From Corydoras sp. C115 (lineage: Eukaryota; Chordata; Actinopteri; Siluriformes; Callichthyidae): a stretch of 64,000 nucleotides of DNA. The DNA lies in the NCBI GenBank assembly GCA_019802505.1, contig JAFMOC010000023.1, positions 3,575,501 through 3,639,500 on the forward strand, read 5' to 3'. This document shows, piece by piece, positions 31,930 to 42,855 of the stretch; the stretch's first letter is position 1; each line of letters starts with the position of its first letter. The position numbers and the translations under genes were made by a program. The notes under the pieces are model-generated. The model was not told the origin of the DNA, searched no databases, and saw only the letters and a program-made list of their open reading frames with translations.

Positions 31930-33105
31930 TGCCCAGTCACCAGCCCGTCCCACCCCCGGCAGCCGAGAACTGATATTGAAGTTGTCTGTAAAAGGGTGGG
32001 ATGTAGGATTTTTGTTGGACACCAGAGCAGGGACATCAGTGCTCGCGAATCAAATGTGGGGAAATTATCTGTGGGACAGGGATTATGCGGGCCACGACAC
32101 ACTGCTGCGCACCAACAGCATCATAATGGGACCAGAAGGGGTGGCGGATGTAGTAATCCTGAATCCCAGACAAAAGGAAGTGTGGCGAGCAGATAAGTAT
32201 GCAGACAGCGCACCACACATAACACTATTAATAACTGCTGGTCATGAGGCCAGGCAACTTGGCCCGATGGTGAAACATGCTCTGACACTGGACTTTCAGC
32301 CCACAGACACCCCCTACTTACACAAGACAGCGTGTGGTAAGTACTGGCAAATTGAATGCAAGTGCTTGGATGAAGGCAAATTTGAACATGTGGTTTTAAA
32401 CAGGTATCACGGCAGAGAACTAACAGATCACCCACAGACGTCAGATCTGCTGGGACAGGTGCCAATGACACTTCGGAAGGTATCCAAAGTAGACGTGGGA
32501 CTGACTGAACATCACGTGGCCCCGATAAGTGTCCAGCCAAACACCACTCCTGTGAATCGACCACAGTACCCCCTAAAGCGTGAGGCGATAGAAGGGATTG
32601 CTGACACGATACACGACCTCCTGGAGGTAGGAGTACTGACACCCACCGTCTCACCCTGGAACACACCCATCCTGCCTGTGCTGAAACCTGGTAAGAATGA
32701 ATATATGATGGTGCATGATTTAAGGCTCATTAACCAAGTAACAATCACTGAGGGGATTGCAGTACCTGACCCTTACAGATATGCTGCAGAACCTCACCCC
32801 AGAACATGCGTGGTTTACCGTAGTAGACCTGACAAATGCATTTTTCAGTATTCCACTATCTGATGAGGTCAAGCAAATTTTTGCTTTCACATTTAGGAGT
32901 CAACAATACACCTACAACAGTACAAAGACAGTCCAGGTATTTTTAATCAGTGTCTCCTAAAAAGACCTATCGGCACTGCAGGACGATGCCATCCTGCACG
33001 ACAACACCTTGCTCTGCAAATACGTTGATGACTTACTCATTGCCTGTGACAGTCATACAGCTTGTTTAAAGGACACATTGGAACTGACCGGTCTTGTTTG
33101 AACTG
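31930..33105 (+). pseudogene. pol: protease and reverse transcriptase, broken
   Basis: A frame runs to 32863. It has a protease-like start with FLLDTRAGTS, where the usual glycine after Asp-Thr is Arg, so the protease is probably dead. The reverse transcriptase N-terminal part (PVNRPQYPLKREA, GVLTPTVSPWNTPILPV) follows. A one-base frame change near 32775 moves the palm region (WFTVVDLTNAFFSIPL) into another frame. Another break precedes the YVDD active-site motif (CKYVDDLLIACDS, about 33017-33055). Similarity then stops abruptly at about 33100. RNase H is not recognisable. Confidence 0.88.
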
Positions 33106-35640
33106 CTGTTATATAATGTTATGTAAATATATAGTGTGCTTATATGGCTCAACATATTGTAATATAGAAGTTTAAAATAAGTAATAATTAGGTTATGAAC
33201 CATAAATTAAAATAAAACTGCAGTATTTATAAATTAATGTGCACACTGAATAAAGCTAAAATGTGTTGAAATATTGCAGTACGATATAGTTAGATAATTG
33301 TGTTGGTTTGGGTGTGGCACCACTGTATATGTTATTCTGTTAAAATTATGAGTGTTGTTTAAGTGGATCAGGTATGAGTGTGTGACATGGTGGGTGTAGA
33401 AACTAAAACCCTATTCATTTTCTATTCTAAACTCTTTTCTATATTGTGGGGGAGAATAACCAAACTAGGGAATAATAAATTAGCATAACTAAAAGCAAAT
33501 GAGTAAACTATTAAATAAATAATACTTATGGTAGTAGTGAGTGAGGGTAAAATAACATGATACAATAATAAGTTAAGAAACACTGTGAATTAGAATAAAA
33601 TAAAGTAAAAGTAAAATTTAAGCTTAACAATAGAGTGTGAAAGACAGAGTGTGTTTACTGCTTTAATAAAGCATTTACTCTAATGTCAATAGTGGTGAAC
33701 ATGTCAGGGCTTGTAATCAAACGATGTGTGCTAAAAGGTGTGTGTGTGATGGAGGCTGTGAGAATCTCTAGCGAAAAGCGAGGGCATGCTCGAACAAAGA
33801 CAGGTGAGGATCTGTTTGTTCCCAGATCTGCCCAGATCAGGGAGATGCCGACGGTAAGGAATTGTTAATGGTCAGTTTCTTATGATCAAGAGAGCTGTCC
33901 ATTTCAGTCTGTCTGTCAGTGAGCAACTGTTTAAATAACCAGCCTGACTGAACCTGAACTGCTGCCAGCAGTAAGGTCATATGTTGCCCAGACTAAATAA
34001 ATGTCATTTAGGTTTAAAATAATTAACATATGGTTGAAGGTTAAATCAATAAATTTGTCCATAAGAAATATGAGTTTTAGTTTGTTTGACTTAAATTAAT
34101 AGGTCATTTATAGTTGAAAAATAGACTTTATTAGTTACAAGCTTTTTTCACACTCTGTTCTTATCTCTGGTTAATACTGTGTGTGTGTATGTGTGTGTAT
34201 GTTTGTTTTTGATGAGTTCATGAGTAAGTGGGGCAAGTGAGTTAATATTTATTAGCCATGGCAAATAAAATAGTTGAGCTCATTTAAATATAATGTATTA
34301 AATGTTAAAAGAAAATAACACTATTTTCCAATTTAAAGATTAAGGTTTCCTGTGAAGATTTGACTGAATAAACTACACTGTTTGACTATGACGGAACTAA
34401 TATATGACAGAAAATGGGCCATGGGACTGATAAGACTTTGACAGAAATCGATTTTTGAAATGTTTGTGGCAGCACTAACACAGACCACATGTAAAGAAGC
34501 AACTTTGGCTCTGTTGAAGCATCTGGCAGAGCAAGGTCACAAGGCCTCCAAAACAAAACTTCAACAATGTTGACAAGCGATACCACTCGGAAATGCTGAA
34601 ATTAATCTGTTAGAACTATTGAATGATTAAAATGAATCAAAGGGGGGATTGTCAAGAAAATATAATTTTACTGTGTATTAGTGATTCATCTTAACCACTT
34701 GTGTTTGCATATAACTATGAATGACCTCCTACAGTTATTATGTCTTATTATGATATCTTATGCTGATTATATCAAGTCAAGAATGTATACGTCGACAGAA
34801 CTGAGACCCATGTCTGCACTATTATCAGAGATTATTGTTTAAAAATGGACCAAGCACATTTTTTGTTTAATAAAGGATAAAAATTTAGATAGTTAACTAC
34901 ACTAGACCAGACTGGCTGACATTACATAATTATAAAAATTATAAGGTTATATTTTTTCCAGGTTGAAGTTTGAGAAAATGTTTTGCCATGACACATGATT
35001 AATGTTATGACTATTTTTTGCAGCATTGTTGTTTATAAATTGTTTGATAAAGGTTTTATTTTTTCCTCCAGGTCATGCACGGAAGGCAGTCTAATTATCA
35101 AATTTTACATTTAAACAGGAGAAATACGAGTTTATTAAACCTATGTTGTGTGATTTGTATAAAATAATAGAAAAATTCAAGTTTGTTTGATGTTGTGTTT
35201 AACTTTACAAACCACACAAGTCAATTTGCAGGTTCTAGCGGACAGAACTGACGGTGCAGTTTGATCCAGTAAAAAAGTAATAATAATAAGCCCTGCTGGT
35301 TTGATTTTTCCACAGTCGTGGTGGTAATTTTAATGTTTATGTGTTGTGTGACCATCACATGTTTTGAATATGATCCACAGGCAATGCGGACTGGACCATA
35401 ATTACTTCTGGACTTATAATTACTTATCTCTTACAGATTGCTATACCGCCTTCATTAATTTACTTGTGGGATAATAACACATTTCATTTTGATATTTCTT
35501 AAAAAAAAAAAAAAAAAAGAAAGAAAATGTTGTTTTGTTTTAGAAAGGGGGGAGGCTGAAGGTATATTTTTTAAGTACTAAAGTTTTTTGTTTTGATGTA
35601 CAAGGTACATAGCAACCTTAGCAGTCGCTTTAAACATAAC
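33105..35640 (+). other. 2.5-kb rearranged block splitting pol, with second retroviral remnant
   Basis: AT-rich sequence with no long frames. At 34480-34580 a plus-strand frame reads TCKEATLALLKHLAEQGHKA, a reverse transcriptase segment corresponding to the part just after YVDD. About 75 bp later there is a polypurine-type AAAGGGGGGAT followed by TGTCAAGAAAATAT (34651), which looks like a PPT and the start of a different LTR; an AATAAA lies near 34870. A poly(A) run is at about 35502-35519. This suggests a second deleted retroelement or recombinant segment, but its borders are unresolved. Confidence 0.45.
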
Positions 35641-36282
35641 TGCACACCTAGTAGTGTCACCCATTAGTTGTGAACACTACCCATGGGGGATTGACTTTCT
35701 TACATCATTCACACTGTCAAGAGCTAGAAAGGACAGCTGCTCAAACAGGTGGCCATCATTAAAGGTAAAAGTAACTCCACTAAGGGGGACATGGAGGCGC
35801 AGCGGCCGATCAGGGGCAAGTTGGCAAGGACGTGCCATAACACTAGGTTGATCTGGGTAGGAGTGTGGCCACTGGTACTGATGACCATGAGAACATGTCA
35901 GGTAAGGGAGAAGACAAAGCAGGACCAAACAGGACGGGTCCAGCCAATGAAAGTGGGTGACTGTGTAAGACTCAAGATGGACAAGAGGAAGTGGAGTGAG
36001 CCAAGGTGGACCGGACAGTGGGAATTGACAGAAGTGACAAGCCATGCAGTCAAGGTAAAAGGTAAGAAAGGTAATCCCTGGTACCACATTTCCATTGTGT
36101 TGCAGCAAATGCCCTGTGACGGAAGACTGACGGAAGAAAGTTGGCGGGAAAAGCAAGAAGCATGTGGGGAAAGGGGTAGGCAGATACATAGCCCACTGCA
36201 TCGGTGCAGACCTAGTCCTGGATACAGAGGTGGCCAAACAGATAAGGGAGGAAGTAGGTGTGTGCGGACTGACCACCACTGA
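35641..36282 (+). pseudogene. pol: integrase C-terminal remnant
   Basis: One frame (35749-36282) holds MKVGDCVRLKMDKRKWSEPR and WTGQWELTEVTSHAVKVKGK, the SH3-like C-terminal domain of gamma-type integrases. Slightly upstream WPLVLMTMRT resembles the end of the catalytic core. The zinc-binding part and catalytic Asp/Glu residues are not seen, so the core is deleted. Integrase normally inserts viral DNA into the host chromosome. Confidence 0.8.
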
Positions 36283-36408
36283 GGTAGGTGAATGCCCCAT
36301 ACACAAAGGGGGAGATTAAAAACTCTGTCGCCACTCTGGAAACTCCAATGTGGTCCGGGTAGTTTAAAGTGGGGGGTGGTAAAGGTCAATTGTGAAAATG
36401 TGAATTAA

Positions 36409-37218
36409 CCCCTCGATAGACATATACAACCGGGCGCTAAGGCGCCTAGGGTGCCAAACAAGGACGAAAACCCAGCTGGTAATAGGGGCAATCGTTCAAA
36501 CAATTGTGGGAATGAGAGTAAGGACTCACCCACTTATATAGACTCGATTGGGGTGCCTAGGGGGGTGCCAGACGAGTTCAAATGGGCAAACCAGGTGGCA
36601 GCAGGCTTTGAAAACATTCCAGTAATATCGTCCCTTTTTCCAGTGACTCCAAACAAAAATGTGGACAGAATAAATTTCATACATTACAATGTACTTTGGC
36701 TTACTAATCTCACTAGAGATGCCATTGAGGGATTAAGTGAACAATTGCATGTGACATCAATCGTGGCCATACAGAACAGGAAAGCTTTAGACATGCTCCT
36801 GGCAGAAAAAGGGGGTGTTTGCGTAATGATAGGTAAAGTGTGCTGCGTCTATATGCCTAATAACACAGCACCCGATGGGTCAGTAACCAGGGCCCTCAAT
36901 GGGTTGCGTAAACTATCACAGGAAATGCATGAGGCCTCGGGCATAGATAATCCCTTAGAATTATGGATAAATAACATGTTTGGCAAATGGAAGGATTTAA
37001 TCATGTCACTTGTTATGTCTGTTGCTGTGTTTATTGCTATATTGGTAACCTGTGGGTGCTGCTGCATACCATGTCTGAGAGCTCTGTTAACTAGATTGAT
37101 TGTGACTGCCATTGGGAAACGATCGGAAAAGTCTCCAGACTACAGCATGCCGCTGCGGACGGCTGAATCGGACTCTGGAGATGAGGAATCGGATGAAGAA
37201 AGAACTAGCTACACTTAA
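36409..37218 (+). pseudogene. Envelope transmembrane subunit, open frame without surface subunit
   Basis: An uninterrupted frame of about 270 codons ends at 37218. It has no early ATG (the codon at 36451 is GTG), so expression would need splicing or an upstream start. Features: a region with IQNRKALDMLLAEKGG resembling the immunosuppressive-type segment, then a CX6CC motif (CVMIGKVCC, about 36820-36846), N-glycosylation sites (NLT, NNT), a hydrophobic membrane span near residues 184-205 counted from 36451, a Cys-rich CGCCCIPC turn, and a cytoplasmic tail of about 50 residues. The receptor-binding surface part is almost entirely absent. As a fragment it should not work as an entry protein. Confidence 0.82.
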
Positions 37219-37269
37219 ATAATGCCCAAGATCATCTCTTTTTCCATCTAGGACTTCTGTACTTGATTT

Positions 37270-37305
<36 letters not shown>
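37270..37305. repeat. (CT)n microsatellite
   Basis: About 15 CT units between env and the 3' LTR of the provirus. Confidence 0.9.
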
Positions 37306-37307
<2 letters not shown>

Positions 37308-37746
37308 CATTACCTCTATGGTATTAGACCAGTAGAGAAGCTAGTACACTGCACGCACACGCTTTAGCATAGCATTAAATGAACATATAGGACATTAGGA
37401 AGTTATCAGCCGCAACCGGAGACCTGGGGGAATGGAGAGAAGGCTGGCCACCTAGTGATGGACGGAGGCAACAACACTGCAGGCGTGGGGCACCTGAGTG
37501 GCGGACGCCCATTACAGTGACAGAAGCGGGACCTCCCACAACCCCAGGACCCTGGTAGCCGCACGTCATTAGAGTTTCAAAAATCTGAGTGTTTTACTTT
37601 GAAGAATCATGTACTGATCATAGGGCTCACACGCACGGCATACTGACATAGTAAATCTCTGCTGAATATATGTACGCGCTGGACTCTGACTATCTCACAG
37701 CATCCAGGGAATGGAACAAATTGGTGGGCGCGGGGAGATCGCGCCC

Positions 37747-37756
37747 AAGGGGGGAA
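37747..37756 (+). promoter_or_regulatory. Polypurine tract
   Basis: AAGGGGGGAA directly before the 3' LTR, the usual primer site for plus-strand synthesis. Confidence 0.85.
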
Positions 37757-37757
37757 T

Positions 37758-38298
37758 TGAAGGAAATACAAACAGACCATCAGTTCAAAGTTCAGTAAAT
37801 GTGGCTGCGTGGCGACTGGGGAGGTGGGCGAGGATTGAATGGACGAATGACAGTTGAAGGCAGGGTGTCAGCCTGACCTTAAACCAACATACTCCCCTAA
37901 AATGTGCACGTTCAGCACGTCCATTCCAGGAACTGAGACATCAGACCTGGTAAATGAGGCTCATAGACGCCTAATTGTCAACAACCCCCCTAGAAGAAAG
38001 GACAGCGTGGTCATCTTTAAGGTGCCCTCGACCTAGCTGAAAACACCAGACATAGGGGTGGGTTTATAGGATAAATAGGGGTAGAAACTGGACTTCTGGA
38101 CTCTGGCTGGGGAGAGGGTTTTTTTGCTTTGCGGGAGTCAGAGTCGACCGCGGTCTTGGGCTTGTTTTGGAAGAACACACTTTTATCTTGGTTTGTCTTA
38201 AATAAACCGCTTGATTCGAGCATCTACTAAAAGTCTGCCTCGTGGTCTATGGTCGCCTCCGGAAAAAGGTTCATCGTGGAAATTGAGATTTCCTAACA
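37758..38298 (+). repeat. Provirus 3' LTR
   Basis: Begins TGAAGGAAATAC, ends TTCCTAACA, poly(A) signal at 38201-38206. Compared with the 5' LTR there is one A/G change at position 6 and two fewer T in the run near 38119. Confidence 0.95.
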
Positions 38299-38653
38299 AC
38301 CCCCATTAATGATAAGGTGGGTGAAGAGGTAAAATGCCAGCACACACTGATCACAGATTACCAACCCAACACCGCCAAGCCTAAGCTCTAGATCTTTATC
38401 TACATGGAATTAAATAAACGCAAGATTAAATACATTTGTTTTTAATCTACTTTTAAAGATTAATAATGATTCAGAATCCCGAACAGTAACTGGAAGGCTA
38501 TTCCAAAGTTGAGGAGCCTTGTGAAAGAACCCTATTCCACCAGCTGTAATTTTATTTATTCTAGGAGCTAAAAGTAAACCAGCATCTTGAGATCTGAGCT
38601 CACATGTTGGTTTATACAATTGAATCAGCTCACTCAGATACTGTGGAGAATGA

Positions 38654-38886
38654 AAGCCATCCATTATCTTTCGCTTTATCCTCTATTAGGGTCGCGGGGG
38701 GTTCCCCATGCCTATCCAGGGGAGAACGTCTTAGATGCTGGGCATATACACCCGGGACAGGGCGCCAATCTATCTGGGCACACACTCAATCACTCACACA
38801 AACACAGGTCCATGTTTTTGGACTTTGGGAGGAAACCCACGCGGACACGGGAGAACATGGAAACCACTAAGCCATCATGCCGCCCC
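38654..38886 (-). repeat. SINE A copy with 13-bp target duplication
   Basis: Flanked by CTGTGGAGAATGA at 38641-38653 and 38887-38899. Inserted in the coding part of the LINE. This proves that the family moves by retroposition. Confidence 0.9.
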
Positions 38887-39710
38887 CTGTGGAGAATGAT
38901 TATGTAGAATTTATTAATGTTATCAATAAAATGTTGTGCTCAATGCGAAACTTAACTGGTAGCCAGTGTAAGTTTTATAACACAGGACTGATATGATCAA
39001 AATTTCTGGTTTTAGTTAAAACTCTAGCTGCAGCATTTTGCACAGATTGTAATGACTTATTAGAACATCCTGTCAGAAGTGAATTACAATATCTAATCTT
39101 GAGGTAATAAAAGCATGAATTAGTTTTTCTGCATCTTGGAGGGAGAGGATATTTCATAGTTTTGAAATGTTTTGAAGGTGAAAAAATGCAATTCTAGTAA
39201 TATTGCTAATGTGCTTTGTAAAGTAGAGATCTGAATCAATAATGACACCAAGATTATTTACAGATAAACTGGGCCTAATTAAGGACTTATCGAGGTTTAA
39301 CACATTGTTAGAAGCTTTGTTAATTTTGTCCTTTGGTCCAACTATTACAAACTCAGTTACTACAGAATTTAGCAGTAGGAAGTTTTTTGACACCTATATT
39401 TTAAAATCTTGGATGCAGTCCTCGAGCTTACTGACTGAACGAGCATCATTATGGTTGCTGAAATGTATAACTGTGTATCATCTGCTTAAGAGTGGAACCT
39501 GATTCCATGTTTACGAATAATGGATCCCAATGGAAGCATATATACGGCAAATAAGAGTGGACCCAGAACGGACCCTTGCGGAACACCATATTTAACTTTA
39601 GCAAGATCAGAACATTGATTGTTAACACAGGTGAACTGATATCGATCTGTCAGGTAGGATTTAAACCATTGGAGTACAGATCCTGTAATGCCCACAGTGT
39701 TTTCTAATCT

Positions 39711-39841
39711 CATTCATTCATTCATTATCTCCCGCTTTATCCTCTATTAGGGTCACGGTGGGGTTCCCCATGCCCATCCAGGGGAGAGCGTCTCGGGCGC
39801 TGGGCAGATAGACCCAGGACAGGGCGTCAATCCATTGCTGG
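39711..39841 (-). repeat. 5'-truncated SINE A copy with 14-bp target duplication
   Basis: Flanked by GTGTTTTCTAATCT at 39697-39710 and 39842-39855. Only the tail half is present, as for incomplete reverse transcription. Confidence 0.9.
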
Positions 39842-40429
39842 GTGTTTTCTAATCTATCAACTAATATATTATGATCTATAGTGTAAAAGGCTGCACTAAG
39901 ATCTAATAAGACAAGAAAATAGATTTGGTTATTATCAGAGGACATTAATAAGTCATTAACTACTTTAATTAAGGCTGTCTCAGTGCTATGGTGAGACCTA
40001 AAACCTGACTGATAAACTTCATGAATGTTATTAGCTAGAAGATGGCGATTCAGCTGGTTGAACACAATTTTTGAGACCTAAAACCTGACTGATAAACTTC
40101 ATGAATGTTATTAGCTAGAAGATGGTGATTCACTGGTTTCATGGCAGCACACTTCAGATTTTTGGGGACATAACCTATTTTAAGTGATGAATTTATAATG
40201 TTTATTAAAGGCTCTGTAATATTTGGTAGGAGGTCTTTAAGCAGATTTGTAGGTATTGGGTCTAACAGACAGGATGTTGTCCTTGAGTGTGTAATTAATG
40301 AGACAAGCTCTTTTTTTAGATATGGGGTTAAAGGTATTTTACTTTTGTACTATATTATTTTCTCTACCTCTCTACCACTCCTATTCAGTAATATGAGTGT
40401 TGATTATTGATTATGCTACACAATGCATT

Positions 40430-40930
40430 AGATGATTTAAGTGACCACAATGAATCTTTGGTTGTTTTTGTTCTCTATTAATTCAGAATAATATTTAGTC
40501 AACAGCGCCCTCTATGGTCTCATAATTCGGTGTTACAACTGTAAGCTGTGTAGTATTGTCAGTAATATCAAGGCAGGATAAACTGCTCAGTCAATCAGAT
40601 CAGAACCGTGAATACCCATTTTACAAGTATATGTAATTTATTAGTAGAACTGACTTTTAGATTTGATTCCATTAATACCCATGATGCTACCCTGAGGCAC
40701 TTTTTGCACAGCACATTTAGAATTATCACTGGCAACCTTATAGCTTATGCAAGCTTAGTATAAGCGAAAACACTAGAAAATTATTGATTTTAATTTATAA
40801 TCTTTAAAAAAATAGTTAAAATATTTTGTCACTTCTTGAAGCAGCTTAAAGGAACATAGATTATAGTTTCTGGCAACATGAATATGAATAGTGTTAAAGT
40901 CAGTGTTAATGATGCTCCAAACTGTAATCA
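40430..40930. other. Unannotated intergenic DNA
   Basis: No gene or repeat recognised. Confidence 0.4.
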
Positions 40931-40934
40931 TGAT

Positions 40935-41530
40935 TCAATTATTTTTATTTGTCATTCCAACAATATAAGGGGGTGTACAGTATACAGTATATCTTTGGTA
41001 TACAGAAGTATGTGTGAATTTAGTCTAATTTTTCATGGCTGATGAAATGATTATTCAGCAGTCTGATGGCCTGCAGAAAGAAACTTTTGCACAGTCTGGA
41101 TGTGAGGGCTCAGTACCTTTTTCCAGATGGCAGGAGGGTAAAGAGTGTGTGTGAGCGGGGTGTGTGTTCGTACACAATGCGGGTTGCTTTGCGGATGCAG
41201 CGTGTGGTGTAAATGTCTGTGATGGAGGGTGAGAGACACCGATGATCTACTCAGCTGTCATCACGGATATGATGCAGTTCCCGAACCAAGGGGTGCTGCA
41301 GCTGCTCAGAATGCTCTTAATGGTTCGCCTGTAGATTTTTATGAGGATGGGAGGTGGGAGATATGCTTTCCTTAGCCTTCGTAGGAAGTAGAGACACTGT
41401 TGGGCCTTCAGGGCGATGGTGCTGGTGTTGAGGAACCAGGTAAAGGCCTCCAGGTAAACTCCAAGCAACAATGAATGCCTGTATTTCATGCTGCCTTGAG
41501 GCGGATAACATTGATGTGAATATGTGTACG
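40935..41530 (-). mobile_element. Second LINE type, C-terminal fragment
   Basis: Minus-strand frames read CLYFLRRLRKAYLPPPILI, RRTIKSILSSC and WFGNC, then SLTLHHRHLHHTL and HTLYPPAIWKK, conserved blocks near the end of some fish LINE reverse transcriptases. Frames are broken. This is a different family from the LINE at 38.3-40.4 kb. Confidence 0.65.
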
Positions 41531-41815
41531 GCTCTAAAGATGGCGCTCTCTGAATGTGGAGTGACTTTTTTGTAGTATTTTTAATAGATTTACTTAAAAA
41601 TGTTACAGAAATACAATGAAAATACAATATTTTTAAACTGAAATTATGAATAAAAGTTACTCTGTTGCCCAGACCTTCACAAACTTCGATTTATGAATTA
41701 TGAATGATTTAACATAAACTTCTACAAAACCAAAAAGGAACACAATTTTAAAATGATATAAACTAAATGCATTATTTGAAACACCTTATAAATATTACAC
41801 GTCACCATCTAGTTC

Positions 41816-42450
41816 ATTCATTCATTCATTATCTTCCGTTTTATACTCTATTAGGGTCGCGGTGGGGTTCCCCATGCCCATCCAGGGGAGAACGTCTATC
41901 TATCGCTGGGCACACACTCACTCACACAATCACACTCTATATGGGGCAATTTGTAGGACTCAATTGACTTGATCCATGTTTTTGGACTGTGGGAAGAAAC
42001 CGGAGAACCCGGAGGAAACCCACACGGGAAGAACATGGAAATGCCACCCAGATGGGGATTCGAACCGGGAATCCCTAGTGCTGAGAGGCGAACGTGCTAA
42101 CTACTAAGCCACCGTGCCACCACCATCTAGTTGTCATTAGATATTTACTTGATCTTATATTATTCATTTATTATCTTCCACTTAATCCTCCACCAGAAAA
42201 GAGCCTTGGGCCCCAGGCAGATACAGCCAGAACAGGTTGCCAAGCCGTCACTGGGCACACAGTCACTCACTCACACAGACACACTATATAGGGGCAATTT
42301 AGAGCAGCCAATTTACCTTGAATCCATGTTTTTGGACTGAGGGAAGAAAATGGAGAACCAGCACAAAATCCCTGCAGACACGGGGAGAACATGTAAAGCA
42401 CCCAGATCCTATATTCTCAGTGCTGAGAGGTGGATGTTCTAATCACTAAT
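41816..42450 (-). repeat. Two SINE A copies
   Basis: A well-preserved copy at 41816-42122 and a diverged one at 42163-42450, both minus-oriented. Confidence 0.72.
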
Positions 42451-42550
42451 ATGATAAGTTTTACATATTTTTTTCTCAACATGAATTGTGCTTGACAAAA
42501 TATGGGTAGCGTTTAAATAAACAAATGCAAAATTAAGATCTATATATACT

Positions 42551-42855
42551 CATTCATTCATTGTCTTCTGCTTAATTCTCTACTAGGGTTGTGGGTGGGT
42601 TCCCTATGCCCATCCAGGGGAGAAAATTTTGGGCACTGATTTTGAATATTGAATTTTTCAATATAGTTTACTTAAAATCCTCTAAACTGTCATATATAGT
42701 CTAACTGTGTTTGTGAGTGAGTGTACCCAGAGATAGATTGGCCCCGTCTTGTGTGTTTCTGCCCAGCGCCTCAAACGTTCTTCCCTGGATGGGCATGGGG
42801 AACCCCTTCAAGACCCTAGTAGAGGATTAAGAGGAAGATCATGAATAAATAATTA
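42551..42855. repeat. Inverted pair of SINE A fragments
   Basis: A minus-oriented tail half (42551-42640) and a plus-oriented tail half (about 42660-42855) face each other, so their CATGCCCATCCAGGGGAGAA blocks could pair. Confidence 0.65.

Larger units (their letters stand above)
29313..38298 (+). mobile_element. Endogenous retrovirus, defective, class I (gamma-like)
   Basis: A nearly 9-kb provirus with 543/541-bp LTRs, a 4-bp target duplication ACCC (29309-29312 and 38299-38302), a tRNA-iMet-type primer site, gag, protease, reverse transcriptase and integrase pieces, and an envelope transmembrane region. The LTRs differ at one base plus a T-run length change. Inside, gag and pol are broken by frameshifts and deletions, and about 2.5 kb of foreign or rearranged sequence splits pol. 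PPxY late motif, one CCHC knuckle, YVDD and a CX6CC envelope motif support a gamma-like origin. It cannot encode a full virus as it stands. Confidence 0.92.
38299..40420 (-). mobile_element. LINE (CR1/L2-group), degraded, with two SINE insertions
   Basis: A non-LTR retrotransposon in minus orientation whose 3' end continues at 29312-29241. In broken frames the minus strand shows reverse transcriptase blocks in order: YQSGFRSHHSTETALIKV, LVLLDLSAAFYTIDHNIL, GVPQGSVLGPLLFAVYML, a region with NLGVIIDSDLYF, NAAARVLT, and the C-terminus APQLWNSLPVTVRDSESL. The YxDD block is not clear. The endonuclease part is not seen, so it is 5' truncated. A tandem duplication of about 70 bp lies near 39993-40130. 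Two SINE A copies with target duplications lie inside it. Confidence 0.85.

Noticed and set aside
36451..37218. Complete envelope gene
   Set aside because: The frame lacks an ATG start and nearly all of the surface subunit; it is a transmembrane remnant only.
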